Origin: Camellia lanceoleosa | Lineage: Eukaryota > Streptophyta > Magnoliopsida > Ericales > Theaceae | NCBI GenBank assembly: GCA_025200525.1 | Contig: CM045758.1 | Coordinates: forward strand, 191,864,463 to 191,928,462 | Direction of reading: 5' to 3' | DNA: 64,000 nt | Part shown: piece after piece, positions 35,072 to 46,916 of the stretch | How positions within the stretch are numbered: the stretch's first letter is position 1 | How the letters are laid out: every line of letters starts with the position of its first letter | Position numbers and translations under genes: made by a program | The notes under the pieces: model-generated | What the model was told of the DNA's origin: nothing | What the model saw: the letters and a program-made list of their open reading frames with translations, nothing else | The model's database searches: none

Positions 35072-35418
35072 GGCTTATTTTGGAAAGTTGGCTTTTAGTC
35101 ACTTTTTTTGATTTGTAACAAAAGTTAAAAGTTAGCTTTTTTAAAAAAAAATTCATTTGGAAAGGTAGTTTTTAGACAAGGGTGAAATTACAATTTTACT
35201 CCTCATGAGTCAAAATATGCTACATGGGTGAAGTTGTAATATTTTAAACTAAATAGGGGTAGTTTGGTCATTTGATTATGATTTGACATCATAATCAAAT
35301 ATTAATCAAAAAAGCCAAAAGTCACTTTTTACCAACTTTCCAAATCATTTGTCTAAAAAAGCCAAAAACTTGGTTAAAAGCAAAAAAATTACTTTTTACC
35401 ATCTTCTCAAAATAAACC
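35072..35418. mobile_element. MITE with TIR GGCTTATTTTGG / GGTTTATTTTGA
   Basis: 347 bp with imperfect terminal inverted repeats extending about 20 bp, flanked by tat on both sides (35069-35071; 35419-35421). The interior has ggcttttag/aagccaaaa inverted words. Non-coding. Confidence 0.7.
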
Positions 35419-35839
35419 TATGCAGGGGCAATTTAGAAAGTTAGTTAAAAGTTAGATTTTTTAAAATCAGCCCCTGATGCATGGGAGGGTTTGACAACCT
35501 GCACGTGACCTTTTCAGTATGTATGCTCTAATTCTGACTTTTTTACATGCGTGTTGTGTACATTTTATAATCATACACGGGAATCCTGATCCATGAAAAA
35601 ATTACTCAGGAGCCAATTATATTATATGTCATAGCTTTGAAAATATGTGATTGTGTAGAGTGATTTGGTCAATAGTCAATTATATACATCATTGCATGTG
35701 TTGTGTTGTGTTGGGTATTTCAATCTTTTCTGTTTCAGGAAACCATTTCAATTCGTTCAAACATATGTTGCAGTTCCTTCCTCCTATATGTATGTATCCA
35801 ATACTCGTATGACCGACCATGCAAAACATCACATTTTTA

Positions 35840-35998
35840 CGCTGTGTTTGGTTGGAGGATTTGAGGAGGGATTTGGAAAAGGAAAGAGAAAAATTAGGTG
35901 AAATGTGAATAAAATATACCTACATTTCACTTAGTTTCACACACCTTTTCTCTTTCCCTTTCCAAATCCCTCCCCAAATCCCCCAACCAAACACGGCA
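35840..35998. mobile_element. 159-bp hairpin MITE with ~55-bp arms
   Basis: The left arm starts cgctgtgtttggttgg and continues through gatttggaaaaggaaagag. The right arm is its near-perfect reverse complement, ending ccaaccaaacacggca. It is flanked by tta (35837-35839; 35999-36001), consistent with a Harbinger/Tourist-type 3-bp target duplication. Confidence 0.85.
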
Positions 35999-37016
35999 TT
36001 AATTTATTTTCAAGCAATGTCAGACATAAGTGTTTGATTATATGTGAATGAGAATCATGGACTGCCAAACTTGGTACTGCCCCATTCATTGCTTCTCGTA
36101 CTCCCATATATGATATATGTGGCCGGTTGGTTAGATTAGAGTGTTCATTTTTCAAAGTTGTAATGAACATATTTCATGTTATGAAGCTGAAGTTTGTAAT
36201 TTTATTGCTTTCTTCCTTCAAACAATCCTCTATGCAACAAAATGGAGGATATACAAGATAGATGACTCCTTTTTATTGATTTTTTTTTTTTTTTTTTTGA
36301 TTAATTACATAAACACACCTTTCAACTGTCACTAAAAATTAATTTTACATAATTTTAAACTCGTAATTAATATGTATATTTAGACCTTTATAGTTGGGAA
36401 AAAGTTTTATATACTAATAAAATACCAAGTGACACTATCCTTCCACCAATCACAAATATATATGTCCTATAATATTTTTCAAACACCTAACAACATGATC
36501 CATATTCCATTACATTCCACCAATTATAATAGTAAAAGATACTACATGAATATACCTATCACTTTTGTTCATTCAAAAGGGAGGCAGCCGTATAATTTTT
36601 TCTTTTTCTTTTTTTTTTAGTTGAGAGGTCAATATTTACAATTTTAAAGTTGAGAAAGGAAAATGATAATCAATTATCATTGAGAGATTTTCAGTGTAAT
36701 TAAACAAATTTTTTTTTTTTTAAGTTCTCTTAAAACACAATTAACAGGAGAATGACTTGTCTCAAGTTCATTAATTGCAATCTACTTGCTCATTTTGATG
36801 ATCTATCACTCGCCGCAGTTTGATAATCATTATTTGTCTTTTAAGTTTTTGTGTGTAGATTATTATTTTAAAAATATCAAATTGATATGAAAATTATAGA
36901 TCACGTGATTTCATCATATTTATCTTAAAAACAATTGATGATCTATTTTAAAAATTAACGATCTATTTTTCATCATATTTATTTTTTTAAAGACAAATAA
37001 TATGAAATAAGGAACC

Positions 37017-37718
37017 AAAGTTTCTGTTTGGTTAGTTTTAAAATTATGATTTGAATATGAAATTGTATTTTTGAAATGAGTTTTGAAAAGAAAAAACTTG
37101 TTTTGTTATGAGTTTTGAGTTGTAAGTTGTATTTTGAAATTGTTTTGGAGTTTTTTTTAAATATTTAAAAATTTTCTTAATTTTTTTTTTTAGGGAAAAT
37201 ATTTTTTATCGTAAATATTTATTTATTTTTTTAATGTGCATTATATTTACTTCATTTGTGTGCTATATTTTTTAAAACATTTTTTATTTTAAATATATAA
37301 TTTTTATTTTAAATATCTTCTTTTTATTTTAAATGTTTTATTTTATTTTATTTTATTTTTTAAATATTTAAATATTTTTAAAAATATTTAAATTTTTTTT
37401 AAATTTAAAAAATTTTGGATCACCCATGTATATCTAAATCATAAAAAATTATTTTTCCAAAAAAAATAAAAATAAATTCTTCAAAAATTAAAAACATATA
37501 TATATATATATATTTTATAAAAAAATAAAAAATAATTTTAAAGAACAAAATAAAAAAATATTTTTTTGATTATTTTTTATTTTAAAAATAAAATTTTGAA
37601 AAGAGTTTGGTTATGAATTTAAAAAAAAAATTAAATTTATTATTTGATTATGAATTTTTAAAAGAGTTTTAAAATTTTTTTATTATAATCATAATTTCAA
37701 AATAAAATCAAACGCTGG
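37017..37718. mobile_element. Large AT-rich foldback MITE
   Basis: The left end (gtttggttagttttaaaattatgatt) and the reverse complement of the right end (gtttgattttattttgaaattatgatt) match imperfectly. The interior is almost pure A/T with a TA microsatellite near 37499. A related unit may be at 7600-7850. Boundaries approximate. Confidence 0.5.
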
Positions 37719-38060
37719 TTTTGAGGGGAGTACCATTTGACTTTGGGTAGAGGATGACAAAACAAGCTTTTGGGAATGTGTGTGCAATGTGTGTAAGGTA
37801 AAGAGCGACAAACATGCTTAAAAACATGCACACAAAAGGGCACTTTCAAACAGCTCACTTCCATGCCATTGTTACAAATTCAACACTTCAAATCTGTCTC
37901 TCCCATTTAGCAAAAAAAAATTCTGTTCACATAACACAGTTGAATCTGAAGATGAAGGAGAAGTTATCTAATATTATCACATGATTGAGTGCCTAATCAA
38001 AATAAGAAAACACGTAATTATTTTGTTTACAATTGAAAAGATATAACACATAAAATATAC

Positions 38061-38220
38061 GACAATGCTACGTAATTCAAATTTTGTGGCTCAAAAGTGA
38101 CTTAAATGGCCAAAACGACGTCGTTTTGAGTACAAAACAACATAAAAATGGCCAAAATGACGTCGTTTTGGCTATTTGAGCTACTTTTAAGCCACAAAAT
38201 TTGAATTACGAGACATTTTC
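38061..38220. mobile_element. MITE with AAAACGACGTCGTTTT palindrome
   Basis: Terminal arms cgtaattcaaattttgtggc (from 38071) and the inverse ending at 38210 match with few mismatches over about 31 bp. Between them sit two copies of a gccaaaaYgacgtcgttttg block, the first containing a perfect 16-bp palindrome. Confidence 0.7.
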
Positions 38221-38476
38221 CTAAAATATAAGACGGACTTAATAAAAAATTTCTATAAGAGAAAATACTTAGCACAATTTCAACAGTATGGGCTTGTTTT
38301 TTGGCTTTATCATTTTGCATTCAAATATAGTAGCGTCAAAAGTGCATCTGACTCTCCCTCTCTGCTCATTCATCAATTTCAATGTTTGGTGGTACCCCAT
38401 AACTTTTTATGAGTCTCCTTTTTCTGGTTTATATATATATATATATATTATGTATCATATTTCTGTGACCTTAAGG

Positions 38477-38640
38477 TTTAATCTTTTCTAATAGGTGCTT
38501 AAAATTTTTAGTAATAAAATTATAATTATAAAACACACTTCATTTATTTTCATTGAATTTTAATCTTTTCTAATAGGTGCTTAAAATTTTTAGTAATAAA
38601 ATTATAATTATCAAACACACTTCATTTATTTTCATTGAAT
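38477..38640. repeat. 82-bp tandem duplication
   Basis: Two adjacent copies beginning tttaatcttttctaatagg and ending tttattttcattgaa, differing at about one position (ataaaac/atcaaac). A very recent duplication in noncoding DNA. Confidence 0.85.
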
Positions 38641-38925
38641 TTTTTAAATTTTAAATGTTGAATTAGATCAAGCATTACCTTATATTATGTGGGTGTTTGG
38701 CATACACCTAAAAAATCACTTTTTTTTCTTCTTTTTTTTTTTCATCTTTAATGATCCTTTCTCAAAATTATGTCAAAATTTTTTTTCTTGCCCCACCTTG
38801 TGTAGACAATCACTTTTTTTTCTTTTTTCTTTTTATTTTTCTGGTATAGTTGAGTGGAATTTAAAAGCTTAACAAATTTTGAAATTTTTATAAAAATTTA
38901 CTAAAGACTTAAAAAAAAAACCTAT

Positions 38926-39271
38926 CACTACAAAAAAATTAAGGTTTTGGATACTAAAATTTAGGGACAAAATAATTTTTTAGGAACCAAATATATTTGT
39001 TGAGAAAAGTGTCATTATATTTTTAACAGTTAAAATTGGACACTAGTGATAAATTATTATCTTTTTGAGACCAAATTATTTTGTTCCTAAAAGCGTATTT
39101 ATCAGTGACATTTTTAAAATTTTGTCACTAAAAGCCTTATTTTTTACTTTTCAGAACAACTTTTTAGTGACTATTCTCACAACAATAGAAATTGATCCTT
39201 TAATGTCTTTTGCAACAAAATTTTCATTTTTAAAGACCAAAAAAATTGATCTTTAAAATTCTTATATAGTG
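38926..39271 (+). mobile_element. Miniature CACTA-type element
   Basis: 346 bp from CACTACAAAAAAATT to ...CTTATATAGTG, i.e. CACTA termini in inverted orientation. Flanks are tat and taa, two of three bases matching. The interior has repeated tagtgac/gtcact-type words. No transposase. Confidence 0.7.
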
Positions 39272-40975
39272 TAATGTATGTTTGAAACAAAAGGAAAGGA
39301 TTAAAAAAAAATGAAGGAAAATAAAGTGGGCACCCCATCAAAATCCCCAGCCAAGTACGGTCGGACCAAATTCTTAAACTGCCCTTATAGGGCCAGAATT
39401 TAACGGGCCTGATGCCATACTTTAGTTGGGTAGTGGTTGAAAGACTGTCGCCCAAGCTTAGGTCCGAGCCTGGCCTGGCCCAATCCTAGACAGGGCTCCG
39501 ACTAGTTTTACATCCCTAACTTACCATTATATGGGACAATCAAAAATAACTTAACATTATGGCATTATATAAGTGAAAAATGTTAAGGATGCTAACACAT
39601 TTACTAACAATTTTATTAACACATTCATAAGTTAACGTGAGTCCCATATCAAGTGATGGTAAATTTTATTAAAACTTGAAAGTGTACTAATAAGATTTTT
39701 TGTAAATGGTAAATAGTATTTCTAGCATTAGTATATGATTTCTATTAGATAATTTATAAGAGAAAATTGGTAAAAAAAATCAAATTTAAAAAGGGTATAA
39801 GATATTAAATTAAAAGTAAAATCTTATTTGGTAATAAGGACATGCTAAAAAAATTTACTAGTGCCAGAAAAGTCGTCAACAACGGTGACTAACAATTTGC
39901 AGCTACAAATGGTGGTGGTGGTAAAGTAGAGAAATGTGTAATATTCAACAGATATGATATTGAATGAGTGACATGTGTTACATTTCAACAAATAGATAGT
40001 TTGATGAATTTTAACAGATAGACAAATTGAATGATTTCAATAGATAGATAAATTGATTTCAACAGATAGTTGTCATTTTAGACAAATTGTGTCCTTTTAA
40101 TCCAAAGAAATTAGAGTTTTGGCCTAATGACCCAAAAAATTAAGAAATTGACTTACAGCCTAAGTGTCCAATTTATAATCTACTCTTCTATATGAAACCT
40201 ATATCTCTTAGTCTAAATTTGATTTTTCAATAATGCCCTTCAGTTCAAATAACTATCACATACCATAACCGTTTTATTAAATTGTTAAAAAGATTTTATC
40301 ATTTATCAAATTACTCCTCAATCATCGAACAATTCAAAATTTTAAGTACGAAATTACAAACACAATGTTTGCACCCATCCCTAATAAATATAATTGTATA
40401 TATGTGTGTATAAAAATATAATAAAGCTATACATACCAATTGATATATAATTAGTCTACTAGCGGATAATATGATATAATTTTAGAGATTTTAACTCTTT
40501 GTAGTTTGTATAATATATGTGATCTATAATTTTGAAGTGATAATATCATAATAAATGATAATACACTAATTAATATACCAATTGATGTATGTAATATCAC
40601 TAATAAAAATAACTACAGTACAAAATTCTAGTTGCACAATTTAAGTATTGATTTTTATTTTTTTTTTAAGAATACCATGATGTGTATTCTTTCGTGTGAA
40701 ACACTAATTATCGTATCTATGTTATTGAGTAAAACATCAACATAAAAATGATAGGTCTATTTTGACAACTAAGAGAAAATGGAGTTTATTGGCTTATTAT
40801 AAGCTTATTTGAGTTATATCATTTCTCTACTTTTTTTTGCTCATTTTTTCACCCAAAAAAAAAAAACCACTTTCCAAAATAGGTCATGTAAACCTAATCA
40901 ATTAAAGTTAAGTGTTACATGATAAATATCTTACTTGCATTAAAAAATTAATTTTTTTTTCATAATTGTTACGTA
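39272..40975. other. Intergenic, AT-rich
   Basis: No gene seen. Several agataga-rich short repeats at 39990-40070. Confidence 0.45.
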
Positions 40976-41575
40976 TAATTTAATGGGGTTTTTTTTTAAA
41001 GGTCCCTGGTATTATAATTGTATAGCATAAAGGACACTCAATATTTTCATGATGTCTAAGGTCCCTCAACATCAATCCAGAGAAAATTCAATCCAGAGAA
41101 AATTCGATCCAGAGAATTTCTCTTGATTCAACCCAGAGAAATTTCCCTCTCCACTCCAGAGAAATTTACTCATTCTCAGAGAAAATTCCCTCAAACCAGA
41201 GAAATTCACTTGTTGTCTGCAGTTTGATAGAAGGGTTCAAGAATATAACCAATACGAGACACAATGCAATACATGGAATTAAAGAGTGTGCATCTTGATA
41301 TTGATAGCTCACCAATGCCTTGAGTCAACACTTCTGTTAACACTGTAAATTTCTCTGCCCTCCCATTCTCCAAATTTCTCTGCCTTTCCACAAAATTACA
41401 TCTCCAGAGAAATTCTCTGCCCTCCCTGCCTCTTCTAGACTCAATACTCCAGAGAAATTTGAAAATTTCTCTAACTTCACAGGCCTTCCCACAAAATTAC
41501 CTCTCCAGAGAAATTTCTCTGGCCTCCCTAGCCTTTCCATTCCTCCAACTGTTCCAATTTCCAGAGTGCAAGGAC

Positions 41576-42195
41576 TCAAAGCTGAGGAAAGCCTCCTAAA
41601 GTGCAAAGCATATGCTTTCCTATGAAAGATTTTGATAATAACCTAAGAATTCTCAGGTTTGGAAGGTTTTTCAATGTCTGCATTGGGTTTTCGTTTAATC
41701 TTGATGCTGAGAAGGTAAGGTCAGTTAAGGCCCAAGGTAATCCATACACAAGAAATTTTTCCTTTATCAAACCAAGCAAATATATACTAGACAGATTTGT
41801 GTGAGCAGACAAAGGCTTTAAGGGTAAAAACCAAGGTTGACCATGTTTATCAAACGATTTCAGCCTTAAATATTGAAGCTGTGTTAGTTTTTGAACCCAA
41901 TCAACCACTGCTTCTAGTTGTGACAACATTGCCTCTTACCGAGATGACATTATCCAACTTGTCACTCCTAATCTCTTCAGATTGATCAACCTGTCCAGCC
42001 CATTCTTCACTAGACTGTCTTCGTCAATGAAAACACTCCATAAATGTTTGGAGGTTTGTCAGAGAGTAGCTTTTTAGTCGAGGAACAAATCTACATCGAT
42101 AACTCTCATCCAAGTATAAGTGTCGCAGTAGTTCCATATTCCAGATTGAAGTAGGGAGAGTGCTGATGGAAGTATGCTTTAAATCATTGAAGTGC
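41576..42195 (-). pseudogene. NLR leucine-rich-repeat fragment (captured)
   Basis: On the minus strand, LKHTSISTLPTSIWNMELLRHLYL begins near 42190 and breaks frame near 42030 (TNLQTF...). It continues through DEDSLVKNGLDRLINLKRLG and, after a stop, the frame 41929-41576 with LEAVVDWVQKLTQLQYLRLKS, NLSSIYLLG and LKNLPNLRILRLLSKS. The phrases match CC-NBS-LRR (RPP13/RPP8-like) disease-resistance proteins. NB-ARC and coiled-coil parts are missing, and frameshift and stop codons make it non-functional as a receptor. Confidence 0.85.
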
Positions 42196-42229
42196 TGTCG
42201 TAGAAATACCACCATAACACATCGACATG

Positions 42230-42508
42230 CCACTTGAAGTGCAGATAGAGAATTCGCACCCAATAGAGCTGAGCACCATGCACATGAGTGCCAGGCCGTA
42301 GACACGCTGTCGGCCCATACGATCGCCGAGGTATCCAAAGATTAGCTGACCAATGACGGTCCCTAAGAGTGCGATGACGACCATGGCGGAGGTGATGGCG
42401 ATGGGGACTTAGTAACTCTTATTGGGATCCCCGTCGTCGAAGTCTGGGTAGTAGAGGCGGCCAATGAGTCTCATGATCGAAGGGATACAGAAAAAAGAGA
42501 TTAGGGTT
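42230..42508 (-). pseudogene. PHT1-type phosphate transporter fragment (captured)
   Basis: Minus strand: FFCIPSIMRLIGRLYYP, one in-frame stop (TAA at 42409-42411), then ITSAMVVIALLGTVIGQL, the major-facilitator loop GYLGDRMGRQRVYG, and ALMCMVLSSIGCEFSIC. This covers the first transmembrane region, helix 2, the conserved MFS loop and helix 3 of an H+/phosphate symporter of the PHT1 family. The frame then runs directly into the NLR fragment, with no transporter remainder. A GA microsatellite lies on its 5' side. Confidence 0.8.
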
Positions 42509-42519
42509 TGAAATTGGCC

Positions 42520-42521
<2 letters not shown>

Positions 42522-42570
<49 letters not shown>
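42522..42570 (+). repeat. GA microsatellite
   Basis: About 24 GA dinucleotides, inside the Pack-MULE between its right end and the transporter fragment. Confidence 0.95.
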
Positions 42571-42575
<5 letters not shown>

Positions 42576-42846
42576 AAGAGTGGTGTGATTGGAATAACAA
42601 AAGCAAATAAGCTTAAGAAGAGAAACAATAATCAACGGGGTTGAATTTCTCTATGATAGATGGAAGGGACCTTAGACATCAAAAAATAATATTGTAGATG
42701 TCTTCCATTACTAAAAATGGGAAAAGGACTTTAGACTAATTTTCCCTAATTTAATTGATTTCTTCAAAAATGTCCTAAAAAGAAAACTTTACTCATTTTG
42801 AAAATCTGTAAGGAAATTTATCCAAAATGAGAAACATTGAAATTTA

Positions 42847-43113
42847 GGCCAAGTTTGGCATTCGCCAAAAAAGTTAAAAAGTTAAAAAGTTACTCAAAAA
42901 GTTAAAAAGTTATCACTATTCACCAAAAGTCAAAAAGTACGGCTACACAACTCTCAATCCAAATTTTCCCATACACATTAATTTATACAATTTTTTAATA
43001 CATATTTTTTCATAAAAGTCAAAAAGTTAACCAAAACAATCATATTTTTTTCCTCAATTTTTTAGTCTAAAAGGTCAAAAAGTACACTTATTTAGGACAT
43101 CCCAAACAACCCC
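42847..43113 (+). mobile_element. Harbinger/Tourist-like MITE, family B, copy 1
   Basis: 267 bp, starting GGCCAAGTTTGGCATTC and ending ATCCCAAACAACCCC, flanked by tta on both sides (42844-42846; 43114-43116). The interior repeats aaaagttaaaaagtt words. An opposite-orientation copy lies at 45785-46916. Confidence 0.85.
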
Positions 43114-43286
43114 TTAATTGGTGTCTTATAAATTCGATAATACATTTATAGATGAAATTATGAATATATAATAGTAACAATAATGTTATGAACCAAAAAA
43201 ATTTATCTAGAAAATTATATCAATAAATTATATTCATTGTAGATATAACTCACGTCTTACAAATCTTAAATCTATACCATACACTT

Positions 43287-44182
43287 GGGTACGTTTGATT
43301 GGACGGACTGGATATGAGGGGATTAGAATCCATAGGATTTGAGTCATAGGACTATAAATCCCCCGGACTATTTGGTTGGATTGGATATGTATCTTGTGTT
43401 TATTTTTTCATGGGATTAGATGTCTGGAAAGGACTATTTTTAATAAATCTAACGTTTAGTTAGACAGACTGGATAGGATAAATGACCAAAAGACTATTTT
43501 ACCCTTTTTCAATAGTTTATTAAATAATAGCAATATTAAACATATTTTTAATATTTTAATTATTTTTATCTAGATTAAATAAAATTTTATTTTATTTTTT
43601 ACACAATCAAATAAATTTATTTTTAAAAAATTAAATAAATTAAATAAATAAAATATCAATAAAAATATATGTTATTTTTTAATTAAAATTTTAAATAAAT
43701 TTGTTTTTAAAAATAATAATAATTAAACAATGAAATTAAATAAAACATCTATTAAAATTTAAATAATGAAATTAAATAAAATATAAACAAAATTTTAAAA
43801 TAAAACATCAACAAAATATCTATAAAAAATTATTTTTAAAAAATTAAATAAATAAAATATCAATAAAAAGTTAAATAAAATTATTTTATTTTTAAATTAA
43901 GACATTTAAATTTTATTGAATTTTACTAAATATAATACATAATTAAATAATAGAGGGTCAAAATGATCGTTTTACCACCTAATCTCAACAGTGGATTGTC
44001 CTCCCAAAATTGTCCCACACCCCTCCCAAGACACAATAGTCCACCATATGGGGGATAAAGAGTCCGGCCGAATCCATATCCGACGGACTAAAAAAAAAAA
44101 CAAACGACGGATTGGATGCTTCCTCCGGATTACAATCCGCACAGTAAATAGTCCCCCCTTTATCCCCCAATCAAACACACCC
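43287..44182. mobile_element. Large MITE family A, copy 1
   Basis: It starts gggtacgtttgattggacgg and ends caatcaaacacaccc, about 0.9 kb with imperfect terminal inverted repeats. The AT-rich interior is nearly identical in layout to copy 2. Flanking ctt/ttt is only a weak target duplication. Confidence 0.75.
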
Positions 44183-44199
44183 TTTATCCCCTCCCTTTA

Positions 44200-45057
44200 G
44201 GTGTGTTTGATTGGACGGACTAGATAAGCGGGGATTAGAATCCATCGGACTTGAGTCTTGGGACTGTGAATCCCCCGAACTATTTGGTTGGATTGGATAT
44301 GTATCCTGTGTTTGTTTTTTCATGGGATTAGATGTCTGGAAATAACTATTTTTAGTGAATCCAACGTTTGGTTGGATGGACTGGATAACATGAATGAACA
44401 AAAGACTATTTTATCATTTTTCAATTGTGTACTAAGTAATAGTAATATTAAACATATCTTTAATATTTTAATTATTTTTAGCTAGATTAAATAAAAATTT
44501 ATTTTATTTTATTTTTTACACAATTAAATAAATTTATTTTTTAAAAAATAAATAAATAAATAAATAAAATATCAATAAAAATTTATATTATTTTTTTAAT
44601 TAAAATTTTAAATAAATTTGTTTTTAAAAATAATAATAATTAAACAATGAAATTAAATAAAACATCTATTAACATTTAAATAATAAAATTAAATAAAATA
44701 TAAACAAAATTTTAAAATAAAACATCAATAAAAATATCTATAAAAATTTATTTTTAAAAAAATTAAAAAAACATCAATAAAAAGTTAAATAAAATTATTT
44801 TATTTTTAAATTGAGACAATTAAATTTTATTAAATTCTACTAAATATAATACATAATTAAATAGTAGAGGGTCAAAATGGTCATTTCACCACCTAATCCA
44901 ACAGTAAATAATCCCTCCAAAATTGTCTCACTCCCCTCCCCCAGGATAGTATAATCCCCCATATGGGGGATAAGGAATCCGGCGGATTAAAAAAAAAAAC
45001 AAACATCGGATTGGATTTACTGTGCGGATTACAATCCGCACAGTAAATAATCCCCCC
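44200..45057. mobile_element. Large MITE family A, copy 2
   Basis: It starts ggtgtgtttgattggacgg after tta and parallels copy 1 throughout. Near its right end is a perfect 12-bp-arm palindrome (45019-45044, actgtgcggatt / aatccgcacagt). The terminal caaacacacc seen in copy 1 is missing: the sequence passes from tcccccc-tta straight into copy 3, so its end was truncated or displaced by copy 3. Confidence 0.7.
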
Positions 45058-45784
45058 TTAGGGTGTGTTTGTTTGGACGGACTGGATAAGGGGAGATTGT
45101 AATCCATCGGACTGTTAGTCCCGGGATACATTGTTCCCGGACTATTTGGTTGAATTGAATTTGTATCATATGTTTGTTTAGTCATAGGATTAGATGTCTG
45201 GATTGAACTATTTTTGGTGAATCCATTGTTTGATTAGATGGACTGTATAAGAATAAATGTTCAAAAAACTATTTTACCCTTGCAATTTATAATTTTTATT
45301 TAATATATAATTTTAAATTTGTAATCTATAATTTATAATTTATAATTTAACAACACTAAAAAAATTTAATTTATAAGGCCATAATTTTTAATTTATTATT
45401 TTCAATTAAATTAAATTAAATTTATAATTTATATTTTTTATTTAATATATAATTTTAAATTAACAACAATAAAAAATAATTTTATTTAATATATAAATTA
45501 AATTTTCAACAACACCAAAAAAATTTAATTTATAAGACCATAATTTATAATTTATTATTTTTAAATAAATTTAATTTATAATTTATATTTTTTATTTAAT
45601 ATATAATTTATAATTAATAACACTGAAAAAATAATTTAATTTAATATGTAAATTTAATTTTTTAACAACACTAAAAAAATTTAATTTATAAGGCCAAAAT
45701 TTATAATTTATTAAATTTTTAATTAAATTAAATTTATAATTTAAATTTTTTATTTAATATATAATTTTAAAGTAACAACACTAA

Positions 45785-46916
45785 GGGTTTGTTTGCAGTG
45801 GCGGAGGCAGCCAAGGACTGGGGGGGTCACGTGCCCCTTGAATTTTGGGATATTTTTTTTTTTTTTTTTTTTGCAAATATAAAGAAAGAGGGTGATTATT
45901 GATTTAATGGTTAAGACTTGATCTAATAACCTTAAGGTTATGGGTTTAAGTCTTGGGACCACTACTTTGTGTATTATGTCAAAAGTTAGGTGTGTATTCA
46001 TTTTTTCTCCTCCCAAATACATATTAATGTGTATTAATTGTGCGTTGTTGTTGTTGTTGTTGTTGTTTTGTTGCAAATACAAAGAAAATATTTTAAATAA
46101 AAAAAAATTACAAAAATATTATTAGAATGAAATGTCAATGACATTTCAAAAATTATGAGAACAATAATGGTTATTTTGAATGAAAATGAAGAGACTTTTA
46201 TAAACCATATCATCTATGAAAATTTTATAAATTTTTTTGAATGTAATGGTGATGTCATTATTATTGACATGCAAGTATAACTAATCTCACTATAAAGATA
46301 TGAAATTTATTAGATTGTTAGTTACATCTGATATGTGAGTTTCACTCTCTATATGTTTATTTACTATTAGTTGGTGATATCGCATACTAATGATGATGTG
46401 GTATTACCATTATATTGAATTTTTAATCAAATTTTGTATAATTTTTTTTTTATCATTATATAATTTATTTTAAGACTTGTATCCATATTTTTTTATATTA
46501 TCCATGATACACTAGTTATAAATAACATTATTTTTTTTTTTATGTTCCTCAAAATCAATCGTAAAAACTTGCGTTAAATATTTTTGTAAAATTTTTCAAT
46601 AATATAATTAATAAGTGCCCCCTCTAATTTGATTTTCTGGCTCCGCCACTGGTTGTTTGGGATGTCCTAAATAAGTGTACTTTTTGACTTTTTGGACTAA
46701 AAAGTTGAGGAAAAAAATATGGTTGTTTGGGTTAACTTTTTGACTTTTTATGAAAAAATGTGTATTAAAAAATTGTATAAATTAGTGTGCAGGAAAAAAT
46801 TAGGATTGGGAATTGTGCAGCTGTAATTTTTGACTTTTGGTGAATAGTGATAACTTTTTAACTTTTTGAGTAATTTTTTAACTTTTTGACTTTTTGGCCA
46901 CATGCCAAACTTGGCC
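45785..46916 (-). mobile_element. MITE family B, copy 2 (inserted in A, split by C)
   Basis: Reverse-orientation counterpart of 42847-43113: it begins ggg(t)ttgtttggg and ends ccaaacttggcc, flanked by taa (45782-45784; 46917-46919). The host sequence ...aacaacacta|aaaaaataat resumes as in other family A units. Its left end is split by element C. Confidence 0.8.
45796..46651. mobile_element. hAT-like non-autonomous element C
   Basis: 856 bp with terminal inverted repeats CAGTGGCGGAGGCAG / CAGTGGCGGAGCCAG (14 of 15 match) and an 8-bp target duplication tttgtttg / gttgtttg (45788-45795; 46652-46659; 7 of 8). No transposase frame. Confidence 0.8.

Larger units (their letters stand above)
40985..42746. 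mobile_element. Pack-MULE carrying host gene fragments
   Basis: 1762 bp flanked by a perfect 9-bp target duplication taatttaat (40976-40984; 42747-42755), the size typical of Mutator-like elements. The left end (ggggttttttttt, aaaggtccc) pairs in inverted orientation with the right end (aaaggactttagactaattttccc), followed by diverged sequence and a perfect 16-bp inverted block gatgtctaaggtccct (41053-41068; inverse 42663-42678). No transposase. Inside lie a phosphate-transporter fragment and an NLR fragment, both on the minus strand, and a ccagagaaa-rich repeat at 41090-41210 and 41400-41520. Confidence 0.85.
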
